A stretch of 64,000 nucleotides of DNA. It comes from Flavobacterium sp. 5. GTDB taxonomy: Bacteria; Bacteroidota; Bacteroidia; Flavobacteriales; Flavobacteriaceae. Position 1 is the stretch's first letter. Each line of letters opens with the position of its first letter. The DNA is taken from the NCBI RefSeq assembly GCF_002813295.1, contig NZ_PHUE01000001.1, positions 4,092,001 to 4,156,000 on the forward strand, given 5' to 3'. Positions 17,326 to 26,853 of the stretch are shown one piece after another. The notes below the pieces were generated by a model that ran no database searches, was not told where the DNA came from, and saw only the letters and a program-made list of their open reading frames with translations. The position numbers and the translations under genes were made by a program.

Positions 17326-17940
17326 TATTATTATTATTATTTTATCAAAAAGACAGTTACAAATTTTATTTTACAACTGCACATTAACTCTCTTTTGTAA
17401 CACAATCTGAATTGCTATCCCTGAATATGAGTAATACATGAGTAAAAAAACAAAGATAAAACCCTAATATCTTTTTTTCTTACACACGTTATGAGATAGT
17501 ATCTTTTCAAATCCCTATGCCTTAATTTAGGTATATTACAATTCAAATTGTATATTTTTTTGCACTAAATGATTTTAATTAATAATCCTTAAATAGGAAC
17601 ACAAACTCCTTCAAAATCCAAAATTTAATTTTTTAAGTATTGCATTTTGTTCGCTAAAATTGAATTAAAAAAAACGTCAATAATAGTCCCATTTTCTATT
17701 TCAAAAGTAATTTTAAATACTCCATTTAATGCTTTTGGTTCTTTCTTTGATGTTTTTCAATACTAGACCTTTTTTTAAACTTATTAACATTGGATGCTTA
17801 TCCGAAAACAAAGCCTTAATAATTAATAACTTACATAAATAAGATGAAAAAATTAATAAAAGATATAAAAAAAAGTAAAAATAACTCTGTTAAAGTCTTG
17901 AAAAAAATTAATTTTACAAAAAATTTAACAAAGTAAATCT
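17326..17940. other. 615-base gap with a decayed gene end and no intact gene
   Basis: It starts with the TTA tract. On the minus strand about 17755-17625 reads KALNGVFKITFEIENGT...DVFFNSILANKMQYLKN and then a stop: about 40 codons with protein-like composition but no start and frame breaks upstream, so it is a gene remnant of unknown family. The last 150 bases before 17941 are very AT-rich and are the likely place for the promoter of the rhs operon, though no clear -7 box stands out. Confidence 0.5.
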
Positions 17941-18447
17941 GTGAAAGCTACCCCAAATAGTATCTTATTTATTATCTATAGTTTATTAATTAGTCTTATA
18001 TTATTTTATTTGTATATAAGAGTTGAATCCTCAAACAATAAAATTGCATATGTTGACAACATTAAACTCTTTGATAATTTTAAAATGACCAAAGAATTAG
18101 AACGCTCAGGAAAAAAAGAATTCAACTCTAAAAAATCAAATCTAAATTCTTTATATATAAAATTGCAATCTTCTGAAATTTCTATTCAGGAAAAAAAAAT
18201 ACTAATGCAGGAATTTGTTCAAAAAAAAGAAGATTTTGAACAATTCAATCAAATTTTTGCCTCTCAACAATCTGCAAAAATCTGGATTAGAATTAAAAGT
18301 TATTCTTTAGATTTTGCAAAAGAAAATAAATACAACCTTATTATAGGCTCAGATAATAAAACAAATATTCTATTTGCTGATGATGAAATCGATGTAACCA
18401 CAGACTTACTTACCTACATAAACAAAAAATATGAAGGCCTTAAGTAG
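17941..18447 (+). CDS. Membrane-anchored OmpH/Skp-like protein
   Basis: 168 residues from a GTG start. A transmembrane or signal segment (about 8-24, ILFIIYSLLISLILFYLYI) is followed by KIAYVDNIKLFDNFKM, the hallmark start of OmpH/Skp chaperones. A long Lys/Glu/Gln-rich helical hairpin follows, then the C-terminal strand NLIIGSDNKTNILFADDEID. Skp-type proteins hold unfolded exported proteins in the periplasm, so this gene may help export the giant proteins downstream. Its end overlaps the lipoprotein gene by 17 bases. Confidence 0.75.
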   Translation: MKATPNSILFIIYSLLISLILFYLYIRVESSNNKIAYVDNIKLFDNFKMTKELERSGKKEFNSKKSNLNSLYIKLQSSEISIQEKKILMQEFVQKKEDFEQFNQIFASQQSAKIWIRIKSYSLDFAKENKYNLIIGSDNKTNILFADDEIDVTTDLLTYINKKYEGLK

Positions 18448-19036
18448 ATTCATTTTCATCATCCTATTTCTTGTTTTTTATTCTTGCAAAAAAGATAATC
18501 AATCGACAAATTTAAACGATTCAAAGATTAGAGACCGTTATTTCAATCTTGAAAAAATAGGTTGGAAATCTCGTGCTTATACTCAAAAAGTTGAAGATAT
18601 TGGTTTTACTGCAACCGAAGTTCCTATTCAATATTATCTATTAAAAGACTTAGGAAATGAAAATCTAAAAATGGTAGATTCTATATATGAAGAAAACAAA
18701 AGAGAGCGTGTTTTAGAATTTACTTTTCAACAAGATGAGGAAAAAGATTTACTATCTAAAGATTTTACCGGAATGGACTATACCGATGCTGTAAAATACA
18801 TGTCATTTGGCCTAGATAAAGACTTTTATATTGTAACCTCAAAAAAAGATACTATCAAATGTACTGGGGTTACTTTTGAACGCAATTATAAAATTGCTCC
18901 ATATCAAAAAATTTTATTGTTTTTCTCAGGAATAGACCCAAATGAGAAAATACAATTAGTTTATAACGACTTCCTTTTCAGAAAAGGCATTCTAAAATTT
19001 AAATTTAAAGATCCATATACTCAAATCGCATTATGA
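18431..19036 (+). CDS. Lipoprotein of unknown function in the rhs operon
   Basis: 201 residues. A signal sequence ends in a lipobox-like FYSC (Cys19), followed by KKDNQS. The mature part has no family I can name; it contains SKDFTGMDYTDAVKYMSFGL and KIAPYQKILLFFSGIDPNEK. It overlaps both neighbours (17 bases upstream, 4 bases ATGA downstream), so it is strictly co-translated with the giant protein. A role in surface display or export of the RHS proteins is inferred from position alone. Confidence 0.72.
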   Translation: MKALSRFIFIILFLVFYSCKKDNQSTNLNDSKIRDRYFNLEKIGWKSRAYTQKVEDIGFTATEVPIQYYLLKDLGNENLKMVDSIYEENKRERVLEFTFQQDEEKDLLSKDFTGMDYTDAVKYMSFGLDKDFYIVTSKKDTIKCTGVTFERNYKIAPYQKILLFFSGIDPNEKIQLVYNDFLFRKGILKFKFKDPYTQIAL

Positions 19037-22000
19037 TTAAGCAATTAAAAAAGAGCAAATTAAAAAAAACAGTTGCCATTTATTTAGCAATGATGATTCT
19101 ATTGGAGACTTTTCAACCAATGCAGATGTATGCCTTGACCAGTGGACCAACTCAACCTGAATTTAATTCATTTACTCCTATCGGCACATCCGATATGGTG
19201 GATTTAGCAAGTGGTGATTTTAATTATAACATCCCTATAATGGATGTGGGAGGATATCCTTTGAATCTTGCCTATAACTCCGGAGCGACTATGGATCAGG
19301 AAGCATCATGGGTGGGTTTAGGTTGGAACTTAAATGTGGGTGAGATTTCAAGACAAGTAAGAGGATTGCCTGACGATTTCAAAGGGGATAAAATGACCTA
19401 TGAAAATAACCTAAGAGATAATGTCACTATAGGAACAAATTTTAATGTTAATGTTGCCCTTTTTGGAGTTGATATACCTATTAGTTTGGGTTTAGGAGTA
19501 CAATATAACAATTATGAAGGAATCACATTTAAACCATCCTTCGGAGTTTCGTACTCATTATTTGATACAACAAATGTGGGTTTCACTCTGACAGGTTCTA
19601 CTGAGGAAGGAGCAACCTTAAGCCCTACAATAAGTATTTTTGGTAAAGTTAGTGAAAAAGGAAGATTTTCATCCTCTTTAGGAGTAGGGGTAGGAATTGA
19701 CTTAAATAATAGAAAAGGGCTTGAAAACATGAGCATTTCAGCTTTTTCAAATAGAAATGAAAAAACACTTCACACTATAGGCGAAGGGGGAGATACAAGT
19801 AAAAGTATCGGAAATGGTTCCGTTGGTGGAAGTATTTCATTAAACAATACCAATAATTATACTCCTACAAAGAGAATTGCATTTGATAATATTAACGGAA
19901 CCTTTAATGCGGGTCTTGGAGCAGAGATTTTTGGTGGTGAATCAGACGGTCGAGTCATAGCATATGGATCTGTACAAAAAATAAATTCTAAGTATAAAAA
20001 AAGAGAAATTGGGGGTTATGGCTATGAGAATAGCCAATATAAAAATGATTTAGAAGGAATTCTTGATTTCAACCGAGAAAAAGAACAATCAACTATAACA
20101 AAAAACACTACTGCATTACCAGTGACCAATTACACTTACGACACTTACAATATCCAAGGACAAGGAGTTTCAGGAATGTTCCGCCCATTTAAATCACAAA
20201 TAACCTATCTCTATAATGACAAAGTAACAGATTATGGTACAAGTGTAGCTGGAGGCGCTGAATGGGGACTTGGAAATTTAGTTCATGTTGGGGCAAATTT
20301 TGAACAAACTCCCTCTACTGGCACAACAGGAAAATGGTCCCGCAATAACAATGCTATAAAAGCATTTACTGAGCGAACTACTGATAAAAACGATGCTTTG
20401 TACGAAGCTACAACATTTAAATTAATTGGAGAACTCGATGTCGATAATGAATTAGAAAGGATTTACAAAACAAAAATGTTAGGTACTAGGGCTCTTCGAT
20501 TAAAAATAACAGGTGGCGGTTATAATCGAAAATTAGAGCCAACCTATGTGGCAAAACCAATTTCTACATTAGACCCTACACAAACAGAACTTACCATAAC
20601 AGAACCAATTAAACGAAAAGAAAGATTGTTGCGCAATCAAGAAATTCAAAAGATAAGAAATAGCGAAGCAGATAATAATTTCATTTTTAAAAACAGTAAT
20701 GCCAAACCGTACCATACAGCAGGAATGAAAGTTCTACAAGCTGACGGATCAACTTATATATATGGTAAAACTGTCTATAATACTGAAAAAATAGAAGCAT
20801 CTTTTGACGTTTCAAAACAGTCGGGAAGCAATTATGAGGGAACTGTTCATTATGAAACTGCTCTAGATAAAAATGGTACTCAAAACAGTGATGAATATGT
20901 AAATAAAATAAAAACTCCTGCGTACGCGCATTCTTACTTAATTACAAGCGTTCTCTCTTCAGATTATCAGGATTTAGACAATAACGGACCTACTGATAAT
21001 GATTTAGGAACCTACACTAAATTTGATTATACTAAACCAAATGATACACACTATGTTGGTAATTATAATTGGAGAGTTCCCTATGAAAAAAACTCAGCGT
21101 CATATAATGAAGGTTTAAAAACAAGTAAAAAAGATCAAAGAGGAAATTATATTTATGGAAAAAAAGAACTTTCTTATCTTAAAAAAATAGAAACAAAAAC
21201 CCATGTTGCTTTTATTGATTTAGAAAAAAGAAAAGATGCTATGGATGTTGAAGGGGAACAAGGTGGTCAAGGAAGTCATGCTATGAGTTGTATAAAATCA
21301 ATACGTCTCTTTTCTAAAGCTGAACTAGCAGCTGCTTACATAAGCTTAGAGACAGCAGCACTAAATACTGACAATACTCTTAAGGTTAAACCAATTAAAA
21401 CAGCGCATTTTGAATACAATTATTCTCTTTGTCCTAATATCCTATCGAATAGTAAAATAGCGGAAATATCTGTTGAAAATTCAAAAAATTTAAATAAAAA
21501 TTACGGCAAACTTACTTTAAAAAAAGTATACTTCACCTACCGCTCATCAAACATGGGCAAATATACTCCTTATAGATTTGACTATACAGATACAAATCCA
21601 GAATATAATCTAAAAGCATCAGACATTTGGGGTAACTACATGAAAAATGACAAGAATTCCTCTTTGACACCGACTGAATTTCCTTTTGTTGAACAAGATA
21701 AAGGTAAAGCGGCATTAAACACGATGGCATGGCAGCTAAAAACCGTGATCTTACCCTCTGGAGGTAAATTAACAATACAAACTGAAAGTGATGATTATAA
21801 ATACGTTCAGAACAAAAAAGCGATGCAAATGTTTAAAGTTATTGGTGCAGGTAGTAACCCTACTCCAACTTCAACCAACAATCTTTATACTGATAATAAA
21901 ATACATAACAAGTATATCTATGTAAAAGTAGCTGATAAAAATTTAACAAATTCAGAGTTCAAACAAAAATACTTATCAGAGAACATTAACAAGCCAATTT

Positions 22001-25000
22001 ATTTCAGGTTTTTATTAAATATGACTTCAAAAACCAGTGATTTTGTCAGTGGCTATTTTGAAATTGATAAGGGTGAAAATGACAATTTAATAAATCAAAT
22101 AGAAGTAAAGGATTATCAAGTTGCTATCCCTTTAAAATTCCTAAAACTTGACGGTATTTCGAACGATAAAAAAAGACTTGTAAACCCTATTGCAAAGGCT
22201 GGTTGGGGTTTTGGAAGAACTTATTTAAACAGAATGGTTTATAACCAAAGAGAAGAAGAGGTAAATAAAACTTTTGTTACTATTGTCGGCGATCTGGTTA
22301 AGAGTATTCAAAGTATGATTGAAGTTTTCAAAAGCCCTAATGGTATTTTGGAAACTCAGGGCTGCGCTCAATCTTTTACTCCAAGTTCTTCCTGGATCCG
22401 TTTAGAAAATCCAGATGGCAAAAAACTAGGCGGCGGATTAAGAGTGTCCAAAATAGAATTGAGCGATCAATGGGACGTTATGAATGCCGTAGAAGTTACC
22501 GACACTAATAATGCTATTTATAATGAAAAATATGGTCAAGAGTATTCCTATGTTTTAGAAGATGGAATTACTTCAAGTGGAGTAGCAACTTTTGAACCAA
22601 ATGCTTCACCTGAGAATCCATTTGTTGAGCCTTTTTATGGTAAAGACGGCAGTTATGCTGATCGAATTAGTGCTCCGAAAGAAACAAATTATATCGAAAA
22701 ACCTTTTGGTGAAAGTTTTTTTCCTTCACCAAAAGTAACCTACTCGAGAGTTACAGTTTCTAACTTAGATAAATCAAATACACATGATAATGGAAATAAA
22801 GCCCTAAAAAAGCATGCAACCGGAAAAGTAATAACTGAATACTATACCACAAAAGATTTTCCAACATTAGTTGAATATACTAATCTTGATATTCAACCTA
22901 CTCCTGTTGACAATCCATTAAAACAATTATTATCCGTAACTTCTATAAATCATCTTACGGCTTCTCAAGGATTTTCTATAGAAACGAACGACATGGATGG
23001 TAAATTGAAATCTGAAAATGTATATGGAGAAGGTCAAAGTAAACCTATATCCAAAGTGGAATATAAATATAATATTGACAAAAACGGAAAATTAGATAAT
23101 AAATTAACCACCATCAATTCAAAAGGAGAAACAAAAATACAAGAACTAGGCGTTAATTATGATTTAATAAATGACTTTAACGAAAGCAATTCAACTTCGA
23201 CTACAACAGGGGTTGATGGCAATTTAGCTTCATTTCTTCTGGCAATATTCCCTGGATTTGTCCCTATGGTGTTACCAAAATATGCATATCACGAATCTGT
23301 TTTAAGGACATCAACCACAACTAAAGTAGTTCACAAAACCGCGATATTGATTGAAAAAACAGCATTTGATTTAGGATCTAAAGTATCAACTAAAAATTTA
23401 GCATGGGATGCCAAAACCGGACAAATATTATTAACTCAAACAGTTAATGAGTTTGACGATAGTTACTATAATTTTAGTTTTCCAGCTTACTGGAATTATG
23501 AAAACATGGGATTAGCTTCTGAAAACGTTGGCTTGAAAGGAATATTAACAAACGAAGGAGCCTATTTTAATCTTCAAGGATATTCTTCGTCTATTTCCAA
23601 ATACTTTAAAATTGGTGATGAATTAGTATTTAAGGATAAAACTAAATTATGGGTTACGGGCTATAAATCTAATACCGATAAATCAAAAATTCAATTAATG
23701 GACAGAAGCGGAAATAGTGTTGATGCCTCAAACATGCCTTCTGATCTAAATTTCACTATAGCAAAATCAGGAAATAAAAACTTACAAATGGCTTCAATGT
23801 CATCCATTACTTTAATGACAAACCCTATTGCAAACAATGCAAATATTAATAACAGTTTTAGTTATCTCGATAAAGATACTCCAACTAAAAAAGTAATTAA
23901 TGCCAGTGCTGTAGAATATAGTGATGATTGGAAATCGCAGTGTGAGAATGGTTTGCCAAATGAAGCCGGACTTATAAATTCTGGTACTACAAAAACAAAT
24001 CCTTATTTATATAATTTAAAAGGGAACTGGAGAGCTATCAGATCATACGCTTATTTAACAGGAAGAAAAAACTTGAATACTACAAACAGCCGAAGAGACG
24101 CTGGTTATTTAACCTATTTTAATCCATTTTATAGTTTAAATAATAAGGTATGGTCAAAAGACACGAAAAACTGGACCTTCGCCAGTGAGATTACGAAATA
24201 CAGCCCTTATGGAGCAGAATTGGAAAATAAAGATGCCTTAGATAGATATTCGTCAGCACAATACGGATATAATTATACTTTACCAGTTGCTGTAGCTTCA
24301 AATGCAAAATATGGTGAAATTGGTTTTGATGGTTTTGAAGATTACGGTATTCCAAATCCTGAATTGGATGCCTTAATGAAACCGCATTTTAGTTTTTCTC
24401 AAAACCTGAATGATGCCGCTTCTATTAACGCTGATAAATCACATACAGGAAACAATAGCTTGGCTGTTAAACCTGGTAAAGCGGTAACTTTTACAAGAAA
24501 GATAAATGGTTGCAAGACAAATGCACTCCCTACTGTGTGTAAAGCAAATGTGATTGCTAGTCCATCCTTACAAACTATTTCTTCCGGTCAAACAACTGCC
24601 ATTGCTTTATCAAGTACAACTGCTGGGACAACATTTAACTGGACTGTTAATCAATCTGGTTTAGCAGGGGCAACAGCAGGGACTGGAAATTCGATTAAAC
24701 AAACTTTAACCAATATGGGCAAGATACCTGCAACAGTAACCTATACCATAACTCCTACATTAGGGAATTGCTCTGGAAAACCTGTTCAAGTTAGTATTAA
24801 TATTTTGCCACAGTCAAAAAATAATGTTTACAGTAAAATAGGGTTTTCCAATTTTGGCGTTACAGAAGCACCTCTTGGTAATAATTACCCCGATGGAATT
24901 GGTAATTATAAATGGGGATATGGTTATGCCGATATTGTATTAAATCCAAATAGCATTGAAAAAGGGGATCTAATAACTATTGAATTTCAATCTTTTTCAG

Positions 25001-25296
25001 TCTTTTCAACTCAACCGTATTACCAAATCGTATATCCCAATTATAACAGCAGTTTTAATGCTTTGTCTCCGTATGCACCAAAAGCAGTTACAATTGTATA
25101 TGACGGTATAAACAATGTCTTAAAAGTTATTCTTACAACTCCGTTTTCTAAAATACAAAGTGCAAATTCCCAAACAACATCATCGGTATCTATTACAGCT
25201 GTTACAAGTACGTTTGTAAGTATAGACAATACTTCTAATAAACTGCAATTAATCACGCCAAATAGAGGAGGCGTTACATTTAAATTTCCAAATTAA
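19033..25296 (+). CDS. 2087-residue SpvB/RHS-companion-like exported protein with PKD-like domain
   Basis: A signal peptide (about residues 12-36, ending in MYALTSG) is followed by FNSFTPIGTSDMVDLASGDF, NIPIMDVGGYPLNLAYNSG and WVGLGWNLNVGEISRQVRG, the beginning typical of Bacteroidetes RHS/SpvB-like shells. The middle is a very long beta-rich region with no repeats I can name. Near residue 1840 a PKD-like domain (VIASPSLQTISSGQTTAIAL...) follows, and the C-terminus resembles a carbohydrate-binding jelly roll. By analogy with TcB/TcC pairs it could form part of the hollow shell around the RHS toxin, but that is inference. Confidence 0.65.
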   Translation: MIKQLKKSKLKKTVAIYLAMMILLETFQPMQMYALTSGPTQPEFNSFTPIGTSDMVDLASGDFNYNIPIMDVGGYPLNLAYNSGATMDQEASWVGLGWNLNVGEISRQVRGLPDDFKGDKMTYENNLRDNVTIGTNFNVNVALFGVDIPISLGLGVQYNNYEGITFKPSFGVSYSLFDTTNVGFTLTGSTEEGATLSPTISIFGKVSEKGRFSSSLGVGVGIDLNNRKGLENMSISAFSNRNEKTLHTIGEGGDTSKSIGNGSVGGSISLNNTNNYTPTKRIAFDNINGTFNAGLGAEIFGGESDGRVIAYGSVQKINSKYKKREIGGYGYENSQYKNDLEGILDFNREKEQSTITKNTTALPVTNYTYDTYNIQGQGVSGMFRPFKSQITYLYNDKVTDYGTSVAGGAEWGLGNLVHVGANFEQTPSTGTTGKWSRNNNAIKAFTERTTDKNDALYEATTFKLIGELDVDNELERIYKTKMLGTRALRLKITGGGYNRKLEPTYVAKPISTLDPTQTELTITEPIKRKERLLRNQEIQKIRNSEADNNFIFKNSNAKPYHTAGMKVLQADGSTYIYGKTVYNTEKIEASFDVSKQSGSNYEGTVHYETALDKNGTQNSDEYVNKIKTPAYAHSYLITSVLSSDYQDLDNNGPTDNDLGTYTKFDYTKPNDTHYVGNYNWRVPYEKNSASYNEGLKTSKKDQRGNYIYGKKELSYLKKIETKTHVAFIDLEKRKDAMDVEGEQGGQGSHAMSCIKSIRLFSKAELAAAYISLETAALNTDNTLKVKPIKTAHFEYNYSLCPNILSNSKIAEISVENSKNLNKNYGKLTLKKVYFTYRSSNMGKYTPYRFDYTDTNPEYNLKASDIWGNYMKNDKNSSLTPTEFPFVEQDKGKAALNTMAWQLKTVILPSGGKLTIQTESDDYKYVQNKKAMQMFKVIGAGSNPTPTSTNNLYTDNKIHNKYIYVKVADKNLTNSEFKQKYLSENINKPIYFRFLLNMTSKTSDFVSGYFEIDKGENDNLINQIEVKDYQVAIPLKFLKLDGISNDKKRLVNPIAKAGWGFGRTYLNRMVYNQREEEVNKTFVTIVGDLVKSIQSMIEVFKSPNGILETQGCAQSFTPSSSWIRLENPDGKKLGGGLRVSKIELSDQWDVMNAVEVTDTNNAIYNEKYGQEYSYVLEDGITSSGVATFEPNASPENPFVEPFYGKDGSYADRISAPKETNYIEKPFGESFFPSPKVTYSRVTVSNLDKSNTHDNGNKALKKHATGKVITEYYTTKDFPTLVEYTNLDIQPTPVDNPLKQLLSVTSINHLTASQGFSIETNDMDGKLKSENVYGEGQSKPISKVEYKYNIDKNGKLDNKLTTINSKGETKIQELGVNYDLINDFNESNSTSTTTGVDGNLASFLLAIFPGFVPMVLPKYAYHESVLRTSTTTKVVHKTAILIEKTAFDLGSKVSTKNLAWDAKTGQILLTQTVNEFDDSYYNFSFPAYWNYENMGLASENVGLKGILTNEGAYFNLQGYSSSISKYFKIGDELVFKDKTKLWVTGYKSNTDKSKIQLMDRSGNSVDASNMPSDLNFTIAKSGNKNLQMASMSSITLMTNPIANNANINNSFSYLDKDTPTKKVINASAVEYSDDWKSQCENGLPNEAGLINSGTTKTNPYLYNLKGNWRAIRSYAYLTGRKNLNTTNSRRDAGYLTYFNPFYSLNNKVWSKDTKNWTFASEITKYSPYGAELENKDALDRYSSAQYGYNYTLPVAVASNAKYGEIGFDGFEDYGIPNPELDALMKPHFSFSQNLNDAASINADKSHTGNNSLAVKPGKAVTFTRKINGCKTNALPTVCKANVIASPSLQTISSGQTTAIALSSTTAGTTFNWTVNQSGLAGATAGTGNSIKQTLTNMGKIPATVTYTITPTLGNCSGKPVQVSINILPQSKNNVYSKIGFSNFGVTEAPLGNNYPDGIGNYKWGYGYADIVLNPNSIEKGDLITIEFQSFSVFSTQPYYQIVYPNYNSSFNALSPYAPKAVTIVYDGINNVLKVILTTPFSKIQSANSQTTSSVSITAVTSTFVSIDNTSNKLQLITPNRGGVTFKFPN

Positions 25297-25328
25297 CTCT
25301 GCCCTACAAGTAAAAATTAAATAAAAAA

Positions 25329-26771
25329 ATGTATTACAATTTCAAAATAAAAACAAACTGGATAACAATTTTTTGTATGCTCCTCTTTTCATTTGTTGCA
25401 TATGCTCAAGTAAATGTCAAAAGTGAAAATACCAAATTTGTAGGTATTGGAGATAGTCCTATTTTTTCAAGAATAATGAGATTGACTACTCTCAATATTC
25501 AATCAAGTGACTGTAATCTATTACCTTCGACTGTAGATGGATCTTTCCAATCTTGTATTAGCAATGTAGGAAGATTTAATAGTAATGTAACATGCAGTGG
25601 CTGGCAAAACGTTACTCCAACTTCTCCAGATACTTGGAGTACACCTATTCCTTCAGCTACCGTTCTTAATAGTAATATGATTCCATCTCCTGATGGAGGA
25701 ATTTTTGCTGGAGCGATTGCAAGATATTCTGATATGACTAATCCAGGTGTTCCAGAAGCATTTAACACATCTATAAGTAATCTAATACCAGGAGAACAAT
25801 ATCAGATAAAATTTTATCAATCAAATATGACTAATTTTATTAGTAGTAATGTAGTTGGTTCTGTAAGATGGGAAGTTACATTTGGAAACGAAATTCAAAC
25901 TAGTGCCAATTCTCTTGTAGAAATGGCTCCTAAATGGACTGAACAAAATTTACTATTTACAGCTATTAGCGAAACTCAAGATTTAATTTTCAAAGCTCTT
26001 GAAGGAACCATTATAGGTAACTATGATTATTTATATGCAGTAATTGATGGAATTAAAGTGACAAGAAAAAATTTTGATTGTAATAATCCCTGTAATTCAA
26101 TTACTGGAACAATTGTTATTAATCCAACCATTAAAATTGACTGCAAAGCAGATGTAATTGCAAATCCTTATTCGCAAACCATTTCTACAGAACAAATGAC
26201 TGCAATTAATTTAACAAGCACCGTTGCTGGAACAACTTTTAATTGGACAGTAAGTCAAGAAGGTACAACTGGAGCGGTTGCAGGTAGCGGAAATTCTATC
26301 AATCAAATTCTAACTAATATTGGGATTGATATAGGACATGTAACTTATACTATAACCCCAACATTAAATAATTGTTCCGGAACACCTATTATTGTTGTTA
26401 TAAGCGTGGCACCCAAATCTTATAATCCTTCAATAAAAATTGATGTGGCTGGCACTTGTAGAAACGCAGGGGATTGTCGATTTAGCACCTATTGCGGAGT
26501 AAATATTCCGGTAACATATCTTGATGCACCTGAAGGCTCAGCTATATCATTAACACTGTATAAGGAGCTAAGTAATCCTCCCCGAATAAGTTTGAATATT
26601 AGTAGAGTAGGTACTAGCAATGTTTGGTTATTAAGCTATATCGAAACTGGCCCTTACTCAAGTGTTGATTTTACATTATATCTACGTGATGCTAATGGTA
26701 ATGTACTTTCCAAACTTGATCAAACAATATCACGTCAACCAATGTGGGAATCAGTCCCACCTTGTAATTAG
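25329..26771 (+). CDS. Secreted protein with PKD-like domain
   Basis: 480 residues with a signal peptide ending in AYAQ (about residue 26). An N-terminal Cys-containing module (about 50-255) resembles a carbohydrate-binding or GEVED-like domain. It is followed by a PKD-like domain (DVIANPYSQTISTEQMTAIN) nearly parallel to the one in the 2087-residue protein, then a C-terminal module with several Cys (GTCRNAGDCRFSTYC). It lies 32 bases downstream in the same operon. An adhesive or shell role is likely, with no enzymatic motif. Confidence 0.65.
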   Translation: MYYNFKIKTNWITIFCMLLFSFVAYAQVNVKSENTKFVGIGDSPIFSRIMRLTTLNIQSSDCNLLPSTVDGSFQSCISNVGRFNSNVTCSGWQNVTPTSPDTWSTPIPSATVLNSNMIPSPDGGIFAGAIARYSDMTNPGVPEAFNTSISNLIPGEQYQIKFYQSNMTNFISSNVVGSVRWEVTFGNEIQTSANSLVEMAPKWTEQNLLFTAISETQDLIFKALEGTIIGNYDYLYAVIDGIKVTRKNFDCNNPCNSITGTIVINPTIKIDCKADVIANPYSQTISTEQMTAINLTSTVAGTTFNWTVSQEGTTGAVAGSGNSINQILTNIGIDIGHVTYTITPTLNNCSGTPIIVVISVAPKSYNPSIKIDVAGTCRNAGDCRFSTYCGVNIPVTYLDAPEGSAISLTLYKELSNPPRISLNISRVGTSNVWLLSYIETGPYSSVDFTLYLRDANGNVLSKLDQTISRQPMWESVPPCN

Positions 26772-26853
26772 TAAAAAAAGCTTTCACAATAAAAATTAAG
26801 ATTTATAAACGATATATTACATTAAATCTTAGTCGTACACCAAGTAAAAAAAT

